The notes beneath the pieces were generated by a model, which saw nothing but the letters and a program-made list of their open reading frames with translations, made no database searches and had not been told where the DNA came from. A stretch of DNA of 44,707 bases from the IMG/VR virus record IMGVR_UViG_3300037235_000071, positions 1 to 44,707 of that record; one strand, given 5' to 3'. This document shows positions 16,723-22,479 of the stretch, in pieces (position 1 is the stretch's first letter; each line of letters begins with the position of its first letter). A program made the translations under genes and the position numbers. The DNA comes from a virus.

Positions 16723-17150
16723 TACTTTAAAGCAACCTGACTTGCTTGTAATTGATTAAGAGCAGCAACAATCTGATCAATTTGAGTTGACAAAGTAGCT
16801 TCAGGAATTGCTGCTGGACTTGTAGAGTTAACTATAGTAGTAACTACAGCTTTCTTAGCTGCTGATATTTGAGAATTTGAAGTTACTGTAGTTGGAGTTG
16901 AAGAAGGGATTAAAGCTGTAAACATATTCTCAACCTCAATAATTGCATTAAAAACAGTATTAAATGCAGGACCATAAGCAGGAACTAATTCAATAGCAGG
17001 CTCAAGAGTAGTTACAACAGAATTAACTTTAGTGAATACTGAATTGATTGATTTTATTACTGAGAGGAAGCTCATCTTTTTCTGTCCTTTAATTGTCTGT
17101 TCAATTTCGCGCGCCCGATTTAAATTCCAACGCTGAAAGAATCTTTTCAT
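16722..17150 (-). CDS. unknown Ala/Val-rich helical protein
   Basis: A 142-residue protein. An internal ATG about 25 codons in (MSFLSVIKSINSVF) is an alternative start. The body is rich in Ala, Val and Thr with helix-forming pairs (ISAAKKAVVTTIV, QIDQIVAALNQLQASQ). It resembles the C-terminal half of the lipoprotein at 17478-17930 in composition. The function is unknown. Confidence 0.5.
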   Translation of the reverse strand: MKRFFQRWNLNRAREIEQTIKGQKKMSFLSVIKSINSVFTKVNSVVTTLEPAIELVPAYGPAFNTVFNAIIEVENMFTALIPSSTPTTVTSNSQISAAKKAVVTTIVNSTSPAAIPEATLSTQIDQIVAALNQLQASQVALK

Positions 17151-17153
17151 TAC

Positions 17154-17429
17154 TTATGGGATTGGCTCGTACTTTGCCTGAAAGATACTTGGCTTACAGG
17201 GATAAAATTCACCCTCAAGGCCCTTGATGATCCAATCGCCTCGATTGGCCGTCATCACGCCTTCAAGCGTCCGAATATTTAGTATTTCGTTAACCTTTCG
17301 ATCAGTGCTATTGCTGGGATTTATCCAGTCCGAAGGGCAGGCCTTGTCGCCCGCGAAGGCGAACATAGCCGCTTCGTCGCCACTCCATTGGACCGCTTGA
17401 ATCTCGACCACCTTACTGCGAAAGTTCAT
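17154..17429 (-). CDS. phage IRTLEG/GEFYPCKP family protein, foreign-looking gene
   Basis: A 91-residue protein with IRTLEGVMTANRGDWIIKG followed by GEFYPCKPSIF..KYE, a small protein pattern seen widely in unrelated phages with unknown function. Its DNA is visibly richer in G and C than both neighbours and has no GCGCGC, so it looks like a recently gained single gene (moron). A possible promoter (17456-17483) lies just before it. Confidence 0.7.
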   Translation of the reverse strand: MNFRSKVVEIQAVQWSGDEAAMFAFAGDKACPSDWINPSNSTDRKVNEILNIRTLEGVMTANRGDWIIKGLEGEFYPCKPSIFQAKYEPIP

Positions 17430-17455
17430 TTGTTTTCAACCTTTCTGTACTCACG

Positions 17456-17483
17456 TATATAATTCCTATTTCATTACTTACAA
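17456..17483 (-). promoter_or_regulatory. possible promoter of the foreign-looking gene
   Basis: On the minus strand TTGTAA (17483-17478) and TATATA (17461-17456) are 16 bases apart, reading toward the gene at 17429. It is a weak sigma70-type match. It fits a moron with its own promoter. Confidence 0.3.
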
Positions 17484-17930
17484 TACTTGACCAGTTGCTA
17501 GAGCATAAGCTGTTAGAACTGCTTGACCCAGAGCTAAAGCGCCCTGTGCATATTGGAGATCTTTTACTGGAATTGTTGAAGGAAGTGCGACAATTTGAGC
17601 AGAGAAAGTATTAAGAAGAGCTTGAATCTGAGCAACTGTTCCTTTTGAAGTAATAATATTAGCAATTCCAGTTGCTGTGACTGTGCAAAGTCCTCCCTGA
17701 ACTAAGAGAGCTTTTACTTGGGCATTTGTTACAAACGTCGCTGCGATTGGACAACCTGAGAGGAAAGCTGCTTCAGCTACTGCGACTGAGACTGAGGGAG
17801 TTGTTGGATTTGCAGAGGAAGGATTTTTCGTGCAGGAAGAAAGAAGAAGAGTTGATAGTATTAGAACTGTCAGGAACTTCTTACCCTGTTCAAATCGCGC
17901 GCGCGAATTTGATCTAATATTCTCAGTCAT
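17478..17930 (-). CDS. phage-encoded lipoprotein
   Basis: A 150-residue protein. Residues 17-33 form a lipoprotein signal: KK, a hydrophobic core (FLTVLILSTLL) and the lipobox LLSSC with Cys33 as the lipidated residue. A Ser/Pro/Asn-rich linker follows (NPSSANPTTPS), then an Ala-rich helical domain. The mature protein should be anchored in a bacterial membrane. Candidates are an outer-membrane spanin partner or a superinfection-exclusion lipoprotein. The long mature domain argues against a simple Rz1. Confidence 0.7.
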   Translation of the reverse strand: MTENIRSNSRARFEQGKKFLTVLILSTLLLSSCTKNPSSANPTTPSVSVAVAEAAFLSGCPIAATFVTNAQVKALLVQGGLCTVTATGIANIITSKGTVAQIQALLNTFSAQIVALPSTIPVKDLQYAQGALALGQAVLTAYALATGQVL

Positions 17931-18181
17931 TCAACTTCTCCCTTTTTGAAATTCTCAATATCTTTATTCACAGATTCTTTTGCTTCAAACAGCTTAATCC
18001 ATTCATATAAGAAAGCAATATTTCCTGATTTAGGCGAAGAACTTTTCTTTTCAAGTCTTAAAGCATTCTTTGCATCAGAGAGGGAATTCTCGGGAGGAAC
18101 TGAGGAAGCTTGTGAATCAATTATTAAGATAGTTGTTTTCTCTCCTAAGTAGTTTGGAATTATCATTGAGCCTGATGTCAA
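17927..18181 (-). CDS. unknown small protein, TTG start
   Basis: An 84-residue protein. The TTG at 18181 is chosen because AAGGAG lies 8-9 bases before it; the first ATG, five codons later, would be too far from it. The middle is Ser/Lys-rich and the C-terminus is helical and charged (LFEAKESVNKDIENFKKGE). It is preceded by the bipartite repeat element. No family is recognised. Confidence 0.55.
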   Translation of the reverse strand: MTSGSMIIPNYLGEKTTILIIDSQASSVPPENSLSDAKNALRLEKKSSSPKSGNIAFLYEWIKLFEAKESVNKDIENFKKGEVE

Positions 18182-18199
18182 TTTGTATCTCCTTACTTC

Positions 18200-18261
18200 T
18201 TGCTTCTCACCGCTCAGTCTGAAACTATGACGTTAAAAGGAGAGGATTAATCCTAGCAGGC
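18200..18261 (-). promoter_or_regulatory. bipartite repeat element, second copy, with palindrome
   Basis: TTGCTTCTCAC (18200-18210) and CTCAGTCTGAAACTATGACG (18213-18232) repeat the boxes found before large terminase, with a spacer of 2 instead of 6 bases. The palindrome AGGATTAATCCT follows nearby. The rest of the gap (18182-18329) holds a weak AGGAG/CTCCT stem and no gene. Confidence 0.5.
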
Positions 18262-18329
18262 ACCAAGTCCCCTTCTCCTAATATGCTCAAAGATCTCGGA
18301 GGAGTAATCAATGAGAATAGCCTGAAAAA

Positions 18330-18893
18330 TTAAATCTCAACAACTTCAAAGGATTTTTCTTGCTTCAACTCAGGAGCATAAATGATGAAATTAATATTAT
18401 CAGGTTGAGTTTCTTTCGTTTGAATCTTCTCAACGACGCGTCCCATATTTGAAGCGATTACGCTTAAGTCCTTAGCAGAGCATCCTGAGAGTTTATCCTC
18501 AGTAAGAAGACCAAGAGAAGACATGAGTCTCTCGAGAGCTAAGTCGCGTGCTTGGCCAATTACTCGTTCAACTTTTTCCTCGTCAATTCCTTTGGTCTTT
18601 CCTTGAGCGATGTTGTTTACTGTCAGTGGGTTTAATCCTGCGGCGCGCGCGATTTCTACCTGACTTTCCCCAAGTCTCGTTCTAATCGCGATGTCAGTTC
18701 GAGTTTCTTGAGTTAGGTTAGGTTTATTCTTTCCAGGAAGTGTGATTACTTTTTCAGTTATTGTATGAGTTGTTGGAGGAGTGATATCACGGAGGTCCCC
18801 CACTCCGATCTCTTTCTCTTCCTTTGCAAATTTGCGCGCGAGATTCTTTTCAGAACTCAGTCTTTCATTCGCTTGTTTTGCTGTCAGGAACAT
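18330..18893 (-). CDS. HTH protein, small terminase candidate
   Basis: A 187-residue protein and the first gene of the leftward arm. Residues about 70-100 form a helix-turn-helix (TRLGESQVEIARAAGLNPLT, VNNIAQGKTKG). A helical middle and a short beta-like tail follow (NINFIIYAPE, FEVVEI), as in small terminase subunits, which bind packaging sites and recruit the large subunit. Gene order small-large terminase-portal supports this. Because an operator-like palindrome lies 17 bases before its start, a role as an autoregulator is also possible. Confidence 0.6.
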   Translation of the reverse strand: MFLTAKQANERLSSEKNLARKFAKEEKEIGVGDLRDITPPTTHTITEKVITLPGKNKPNLTQETRTDIAIRTRLGESQVEIARAAGLNPLTVNNIAQGKTKGIDEEKVERVIGQARDLALERLMSSLGLLTEDKLSGCSAKDLSVIASNMGRVVEKIQTKETQPDNINFIIYAPELKQEKSFEVVEI

Positions 18894-18909
18894 TTTGAAT
18901 CTCTCGTGT

Positions 18910-18934
18910 TAATTGTTCATCTGGTGAATAGTTA
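18910..18934. promoter_or_regulatory. TTCA-N5-TGAA operator-like palindrome, control region site 1
   Basis: TAATTGTTCA-TCTGG-TGAATAGTTA. It lies between the leftward promoter (18958-18987) and the start of the HTH gene at 18893. The AATTGTTCA arm is shared with sites at 19251 and 19755, and inverted at 29503. Confidence 0.55.
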
Positions 18935-18957
18935 TCTTCGGACCTTTCCCTAGCCCC

Positions 18958-18987
18958 ATTGTACGCCAACGGTTGAAACCGTGTCAA
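18958..18987 (-). promoter_or_regulatory. leftward promoter with a palindrome in its spacer
   Basis: On the minus strand TTGACA (18987-18982) and TACAAT (18963-18958) are 18 bases apart, an almost consensus sigma70 promoter aimed at the late arm. The perfect inverted repeat ACGGTT-GA-AACCGT (18969-18982) fills the spacer and touches the -35 box, the classic place for a repressor operator. Confidence 0.65.
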
Positions 18988-19078
18988 GTGAAATTTTTGC
19001 ACTATTTTTTACGAGCTACGTCTGGCCTATTATTCATCAGGGCATCTCGTAGAATGGCCTTCTTTGGGGTGGGCGATA

Positions 19079-19087
19079 TGCTATAAT
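19079..19087 (+). promoter_or_regulatory. extended -10 promoter, rightward
   Basis: TGCTATAAT is a perfect extended -10 (TG-N-TATAAT) without a clear -35. It would drive the early arm rightwards through the operator cluster and G-rich leader. Confidence 0.4.
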
Positions 19088-19133
19088 CGTTCATATGGCG
19101 CGGCATGGCCCTACCCACGGCGGCCGATTTAAG

Positions 19134-19176
19134 TGTTCATTTGCGCGCGCGTTAGCTAGGCATTCACGCGATGAAT
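19134..19176. promoter_or_regulatory. operator half-site and full site around a (CG)n run
   Basis: TGTTCA at 19134-19139 is a half-site (AAGTGTTCA). It is followed by GCGCGCGCG (about 19143-19151) and the full palindrome ATTCA-CGCGA-TGAAT (19162-19176), which continues GGTTAA as do the copies at 10400 and 22312. Confidence 0.45.
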
Positions 19177-19190
19177 GGTTAATATCTGAT

Positions 19191-19247
19191 AATTCTCATA
19201 AATTCAGTAAATTCTCATAAATTCAGTAACTCCTCATAAGTTTAATT
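19191..19247. repeat. 19-bp tandem repeat
   Basis: AATTCTCATAAATTCAGTA occurs twice head to tail (19191-19209, 19210-19228). A degenerate third unit follows (19229-19247, CTCCTCATAAGTTTA). Direct repeats of about two helical turns in a divergent control region suggest cooperative protein binding, or origin iterons. Confidence 0.7.
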
Positions 19248-19271
19248 AATTGTTCATTGGGTGAACACTTA
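19246..19271. promoter_or_regulatory. TTCA-N5-TGAA operator-like palindrome, best copy
   Basis: AATTGTTCA-TTGGG-TGAACACTTA, with perfect TGTTCA/TGAACA arms (19251-19267). It is placed just before an AT-rich stretch with weak promoter-like hexamers (TTGTGC and TATTAT 17 bases apart at 19273-19301). Confidence 0.6.
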
Positions 19272-19331
19272 GTTGTGCTTTGTTTTTATATAAAATATTA
19301 TTTCAAATAATCGCTTGATGTTGACGTCCCT

Positions 19332-19374
19332 CCCCTCCCCTACCTGATGGGACCCAGCGGGAGGGGTGGTGGGG
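19332..19374. other. GC-rich hairpin and G-quadruplex motif in the early leader
   Basis: CCCCTCCC (19332-19339) pairs with GGGAGGGG (19359-19366). The + strand also fits a G4 pattern: GGG (19349), GGG (19359), GGGG (19363), GGGG (19371) with loops of 7, 1 and 4. The rest of the gap 18894-19488 is AT-rich apart from the (CG)n run. I see no gene there. Confidence 0.5.
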
Positions 19375-19488
19375 TGGCTGGTGGAGTGAGAAGTTCGCGG
19401 CGCAGTTCGGAGAATTGTAAGGTTTTGTAAATTTATCTTTTCCTTATGTTTCTTGCCTCGTTCGATGGTAAGCTCTTATATAGAAGGT

Positions 19489-19734
19489 ATGATGATAGAT
19501 CAAAGACGACGCGACCTTTATGACGCCTGCGATATCCTCGATGCACTGTATCAACTCGGATCTGACCGAATGAATATGAGGATCTATGATTACTTACTCA
19601 ATCAGGCCAAACGTGACAGGCGCGGCCGGTTTGACACGCAGGAACAGCCAATCGGTGAAAGCCAGTGGATAAACTGGATAAGGAATCGTAAGCTCATTCT
19701 CGATTGTTTTGGTCAAGATCATTACTCTCGGTAA
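19489..19734 (+). CDS. first early protein, unknown
   Basis: A basic protein of 80-81 residues (MMIDQRRRDLYDACDILDAL). The ATG at 19489 or 19492 is preferred because AGAAGG lies just before it; upstream TTG 19453 and ATG 19465 have no ribosome site. It has a helical N-terminus and an Arg-rich middle (QAKRDRRGRFD). As the first gene of the early arm it may be a host-takeover or regulatory protein. No family is recognised. Confidence 0.55.
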   Translation: MMIDQRRRDLYDACDILDALYQLGSDRMNMRIYDYLLNQAKRDRRGRFDTQEQPIGESQWINWIRNRKLILDCFGQDHYSR

Positions 19735-19750
19735 TCGAAGCGTTCGCCGT

Positions 19751-19775
19751 TAATTGTTCACCCAGTGAGCACTTA
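19751..19775. promoter_or_regulatory. TTCA-N5-TGAA operator-like palindrome, control region site 3
   Basis: TAATTGTTCA-CCCAG-TGAGCACTTAA. One arm has a single mismatch (TGAGCA), but the outer TAA...TTA positions are kept. It is 44 bases before the gene at 19819. Confidence 0.5.
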
Positions 19776-19782
19776 ACGACGC

Positions 19783-20013
19783 GCGCCCCGTTGATCGGGA
19801 AAAGAAAAGAGGAAAATAATGCCTGTTTTTGTAGTTAGCTGGTCCGGTTCTGCGGGATTTGAAGCAGAGTCTATCGAGGATGCAATCGAACAAGCGAAAG
19901 CATTTCCCGCTTGGGACGTAACCTCAACTTTCAAAGCCGAACTTCTCACAATCTGGAACCTCTCACAGAAGGAAAACTGATGAAATCACGATACAGCGCC
20001 CCGTTGATCGGGA
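19783..20013 (+). repeat. 18-bp direct repeat around a small early gene
   Basis: GCGCCCCGTTGATCGGGA occurs at 19783-19800 and 19996-20013, each time 20-30 bases before a small early gene start (19819, 20026). It may be a leader element or the trace of a duplication. Confidence 0.7.
19819..19980 (+). CDS. small early protein (short ORF)
   Basis: A 53-residue protein (MPVFVVSWSGSAGFEAESIE) with AAGAGGAAAA before its ATG. A beta strand followed by an amphipathic helix (IEDAIEQAKAF) suggests a compact ferredoxin-like or beta-alpha unit of unknown role. The next ATG overlaps its stop. Confidence 0.55.
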   Translation: MPVFVVSWSGSAGFEAESIEDAIEQAKAFPAWDVTSTFKAELLTIWNLSQKEN

Positions 20014-20018
20014 ATTAG
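19980..20018 (+). pseudogene. truncated copy of the MKSRY gene start
   Basis: The ATG overlapping the previous stop reads MKSRY and then runs into the 18-bp repeat, ending after 12 codons. The intact gene at 20163 begins with the same MKSRY and nearly the same DNA. This looks like a duplication remnant. Confidence 0.4.
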
Positions 20019-20025
20019 GAGAACT

Positions 20026-20166
20026 ATGCTTATAATTGATAGAATAATTGCTGCTTGGTCCGCTCTAACACAAACACGTTGTTCATGTGGGCGTCTGATC
20101 AAGAATCACGTCACAAACACGGACTGCTACGAAGCATATCTGCGGAAGATGGGGAGAACTAAATGA
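20026..20166 (+). CDS. small early protein with Cys residues (short ORF)
   Basis: A 46-residue protein with TRCSCGRLIKNHVTNTDCYE, a possible C-x-C...H...C metal site. AGGAG lies before the ATG and its stop overlaps the next start (ATGA). The function is unknown. Confidence 0.5.
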   Translation: MLIIDRIIAAWSALTQTRCSCGRLIKNHVTNTDCYEAYLRKMGRTK

Positions 20167-20345
20167 AGTCTCGATACATCGTTCGCTATTTCATGAACGG
20201 TCACTGGTCGTACGTGCGCCGTTCTTACCGGAGACTTTCGGCCGCCTTGAAGACAGCCGAAAAGCTCGTCTCAAATTGGGCCGTCAAATCGGTCGAAGTT
20301 CTCATGGGTGGGATTGGAAACACAAGGCCAGTAAGGAGTTACTAA
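20163..20345 (+). CDS. small basic early protein
   Basis: A 60-residue protein rich in Arg and Tyr (MKSRYIVRYFMNGHWSYVRR). It is coupled to both neighbours by overlapping start and stop codons. It may bind nucleic acid because of its charge. No family is recognised. Confidence 0.5.
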   Translation: MKSRYIVRYFMNGHWSYVRRSYRRLSAALKTAEKLVSNWAVKSVEVLMGGIGNTRPVRSY

Positions 20346-20554
20346 TGTACGCCTCAATCATTGCTTACAAAGACAAAGAGTCTCTCACTTCGACGGCTCA
20401 AGTTGAAATTAGAGACAACACTGTTACCTCTATCGACATTGGTCAATCCTCGGTCGATACGTGGCGTGGAATCGAACTTCAAAGTTCATTCTTGCGTGCC
20501 GGTTTCTACAAGTGCGAAGTCGGACCCGGAAAAGAATCTCCAAATTTAGCTTGA
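20345..20554 (+). CDS. small early protein
   Basis: A 69-residue protein (MYASIIAYKDKESLTSTAQV). The ATG at 20345 overlaps the preceding TAA and has AAGGAG before it, so it is chosen over an in-frame start at 20276. The content is mostly beta-type. The function is unknown. Confidence 0.55.
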   Translation: MYASIIAYKDKESLTSTAQVEIRDNTVTSIDIGQSSVDTWRGIELQSSFLRAGFYKCEVGPGKESPNLA

Positions 20555-20579
20555 CATTTCGCGCGTGATTTGTTAAACT
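20551..20579 (+). promoter_or_regulatory. strong early promoter
   Basis: TTGACA (20551-20556) and TAAACT (20574-20579) are 17 bases apart. The -35 overlaps the stop of the preceding gene. It drives the gene at 20668. Confidence 0.7.
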
Positions 20580-20585
20580 CTTCTT

Positions 20586-20623
20586 AGGGATCGGGACTGA
20601 CTGGCAACAGGAAACCGATCCCT
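20586..20623 (+). promoter_or_regulatory. leader hairpin of the 20668 gene
   Basis: AGGGATCGG (20586-20594) pairs perfectly with CCGATCCCT (20615-20623). A start at about 20586 from the promoter would put this stem at the 5' end of the mRNA, where it would protect a short, abundant transcript. Confidence 0.55.
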
Positions 20624-20667
20624 TAGAAAACCCCGAAAACCCAATATATTAACAAAGGAAACCAAAA

Positions 20668-21006
20668 ATGGAACAGCAAGATTGCGTAGTAACCGTTAAC
20701 GTAGGTGCCAAGGAATTCTCCGGCACTTATCCTCAAATCGTTCGGACCAGCGTAACAACGGACGACATGTTGAAAATGCTATCCGACGAAAAAACCGCGC
20801 GTCAACTCATTTCTGACTGGCATTATGGTCAGGATCTTCGCGCGAAAGCCGACACAAGAGCGAAAATTCTCAACTCAGTTTCTTCGACTGAAGTCTCTTT
20901 TGAGAAATCCGTGAAGGAATTCATGAAACTTCGTGCTGCAAATGGAAAGCCGGTTTCTGAGGAAAAGGCTCGCCAGATTGTCAAGGCAATGCAGGAAGCC
21001 GAATAG
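20668..21006 (+). CDS. probable abundant early protein, unknown
   Basis: A 112-residue soluble protein (MEQQDCVVTVNVGAKEFSGT) with a beta-rich N-terminus and a charged helical C-terminus (FEKSVKEFMKLRAANGKPVS). It stands alone in its own unit: near-consensus promoter, 5' stem, AAAGGAAACC site and a strong terminator at 21032. This arrangement predicts high early expression. The role is unknown; host takeover and DNA binding are possible. Confidence 0.65.
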   Translation: MEQQDCVVTVNVGAKEFSGTYPQIVRTSVTTDDMLKMLSDEKTARQLISDWHYGQDLRAKADTRAKILNSVSSTEVSFEKSVKEFMKLRAANGKPVSEEKARQIVKAMQEAE

Positions 21007-21031
21007 TTTTCTCGAAGTTCTCGTTTCTTCT

Positions 21032-21065
21032 GGGAAGGATGCTAGTACAGGTCCTTCCCTTTTTG
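21032..21065 (+). terminator. intrinsic terminator
   Basis: GGGAAGGA (21032-21039) pairs with TCCTTCCC (21052-21059) and is followed by TTTTT. It closes the 20668 unit. Confidence 0.85.
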
Positions 21066-21138
21066 TATTTCTTCTGATTCTAGAGGAGACTTCCATTTTC
21101 GGGATTTTCCCAATTTTCGCTCTTTTTCGCGCACCTAA

Positions 21139-21182
21139 GCACGTATGAGGCACGTACAAAGCACGTATGAGGCACGTATGAA
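21139..21182. repeat. four 11-bp iterons
   Basis: Units GCACGTATGAG, GCACGTACAAA, GCACGTATGAG and GCACGTATGAA follow without gaps (21139, 21150, 21161, 21172), so each lies on the same face of the helix. This is typical for initiator binding sites. They begin the gene-free stretch 21007-21633. Confidence 0.8.
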
Positions 21183-21203
21183 TCACTGTCTAAGCTTTTT
21201 CGG

Positions 21204-21330
21204 AAGTGATTGAAAGGAAAGGGGTTAGCGGCCTAAAGTAGGGAGTCTAGGGATAGGGGTTATTATATATAGTATATATATATTATATGATATATCATAG
21301 ATACTATAAGTCATTTGTTTTCAATCACTT
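21204..21330. other. candidate replication origin: AT-rich tract in a 12-bp inverted repeat
   Basis: AAGTGATTGAAA (21204-21215) and TTTCAATCACTT (21319-21330) are perfect inverted copies. They enclose a nearly pure A/T tract (about 21259-21308) of alternating TA steps. A further AATCACT (21181-21187) faces the left arm. Together with the neighbouring iterons this is the classic origin layout of iterons plus an unwinding element. Confidence 0.55.
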
Positions 21331-21392
21331 ACAGACACATCAATTTTATTGCCAAACCGTAAATCCTTTATTTTCAACGAGTTAGCAAGATA

Positions 21393-21438
21393 AGTACTAA
21401 AGTACTATGAAAAAGCTTCCTAGTACCATAGTACTATG
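21393..21438. repeat. AGTACT repeat cluster upstream of the main early promoter
   Basis: AGTACT at 21393, 21401 and 21430, and AGTACC at 21422; AGTACTATG occurs twice. These sites lie directly upstream of the promoter at 21462 and may be activator or repressor sites. Confidence 0.55.
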
Positions 21439-21461
21439 CAAACTTTGCACGAAACTGCCCC

Positions 21462-21491
21462 TTGACTTCGACCCTATAGGTAGGCTATAAT
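21462..21491 (+). promoter_or_regulatory. main promoter of the replication operon
   Basis: TTGACT (21462-21467) and TATAAT (21486-21491) are 18 bases apart, a near-consensus sigma70 promoter. It reads into the operon that begins at 21634, leaving a leader of about 135 bases. Confidence 0.75.
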
Positions 21492-21552
21492 GGTCTTGGT
21501 GGTAAATACAATGCTTTCAACGACTTCCCCCAAAGCCCCGAACGTGCCCGGT

Positions 21553-21595
21553 AAGTGCCTTCTAAGTGCCTTCAAAGTGCTTGCACCGCACTTTG
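21553..21595 (+). repeat. three 11-bp-spaced repeats ending in a hairpin, in the leader
   Basis: AAGTGCCTTC, AAGTGCCTTC and AAGTGCTTGC start at 21553, 21564 and 21575. The last one forms an 8-bp stem, CAAAGTGC (21573-21580) with GCACTTTG (21588-21595). The spacing equals that of the iterons at 21139. They may bind the same kind of protein or act in the mRNA leader. Confidence 0.6.
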
Positions 21596-21633
21596 GTGAG
21601 CCAAAAAGTACCAAATAATCTGGAGAAACAATA

Positions 21634-21831
21634 ATGAACAGAAAACTGCATCCAATTAAAGACATACTGTATCCACTCTACTGTGAGTGCATACAGGAGT
21701 CAATGGCACCCTGGGACATATCAGATAGAGCAACAATGGTGCTATTAAGAATAATGTATTACGTGAAATACGGTAAAAGTGGCTCGCGTGATATTAAGTC
21801 CACAATATACGAGTGTTTGAGAATCGACTAA
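21634..21831 (+). CDS. first gene of the replication operon, unknown
   Basis: A 65-residue protein (MNRKLHPIKDILYPLYCECI) with TGGAGAAAC before the ATG. It is helical and mixed-charge, without membrane segment or Cys pairs. The function is unknown. It is the gene closest to the origin-like region. Confidence 0.55.
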   Translation: MNRKLHPIKDILYPLYCECIQESMAPWDISDRATMVLLRIMYYVKYGKSGSRDIKSTIYECLRID

Positions 21832-21832
21832 A

Positions 21833-22156
21833 ATGGCTCTCTCACAATACCTCAAGAAACCAGATTCAGGGAGCTATTTTAAGCTCTCTTCAAACAAAGG
21901 AAAGAACTACTACTTCCTCTCACTGGAGACAGCTCAAAGAGTTTTCGAGATTCAGAGAAACTCAGTAACAAATACTGAATGGACTTTGTATCAAGTAGAA
22001 TCTGGTAACATAAAAGTTTTAGACTTCATCAAGAAACGCGAGCGCGCGATAGATCAAAAGTTCCTCATTAAAGAGAAGAAAAAAGAGTTTGAACTAAATG
22101 ATATGTTGAAGCATCTCGCTGGAGAAGAAGTCAGACCAATTAAGAGATTGAACTAA
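21833..22156 (+). CDS. unknown early protein
   Basis: A 107-residue charged protein (ALSQYLKKPDSGSYFKLSSN near its start) with a long Lys/Glu-rich helical second half. It contains a GAGCGCGCGATA copy of the iterated palindrome coding for E-R-A-I. Its stop overlaps the next ATG. The family is unknown. Confidence 0.55.
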   Translation: MALSQYLKKPDSGSYFKLSSNKGKNYYFLSLETAQRVFEIQRNSVTNTEWTLYQVESGNIKVLDFIKKRERAIDQKFLIKEKKKEFELNDMLKHLAGEEVRPIKRLN

Positions 22157-22479
22157 TGTCATTTGACAAAATAGTCGCCACTTATGTATACTGCATGAAC
22201 TATCACACTGGCCAATGGTCACGTGAGTACAGAATACTCTCAAAAATAATCTCTCAATATCATCTTAAGTTAACAGACAACGCGATAGCTTCCATTGAAG
22301 ACATAAAGAACTGTTCATATGATGAATGGTTCGAGGCGCGCGCGCGCGATTTATTCCAATCTAGTGCAAAGGTTTCAATCATGAACGACGGATTGTTCAA
22401 ACAAACTATCAAGCATGAATGGAGTAATCTAAATAATGCTAGGACCAGTTCTTTCAAAGTCAATTCTGTTATCAAATAA
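22156..22479 (+). CDS. unknown early protein
   Basis: A 107-residue protein with a mixed fold. A run GCGCGCGCGCGC at about 22335 codes for A-R-A-R, and a TTCA-N5-TGAA palindrome (22312-22328) lies inside the coding region. It is coupled to the previous gene. The function is unknown. Confidence 0.55.
   Translation: MSFDKIVATYVYCMNYHTGQWSREYRILSKIISQYHLKLTDNAIASIEDIKNCSYDEWFEARARDLFQSSAKVSIMNDGLFKQTIKHEWSNLNNARTSSFKVNSVIK
22312..22328. promoter_or_regulatory. intragenic TTCA-N5-TGAA palindrome
   Basis: TGTTCA-TATGA-TGAAT followed by GGTT, the same extension as at 10400 and 19162. It is 7 bases from the longest (CG)n run of the window. It may be a true site or chance. Confidence 0.3.

Noticed and set aside
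18330-18893. CI-like lysogeny repressor
   Set aside because: The HTH protein heads the terminase operon and has a small-terminase-like tail; no integrase or antirepressor is present.
21139-21182. CRISPR array
   Set aside because: The units are only 11 bp and have no spacers, so they are iterons.
20875-21186. Minus-strand frame over the terminator and iterons
   Set aside because: It covers the end of the 20668 gene, its terminator and the repeats, which explain the sequence better.
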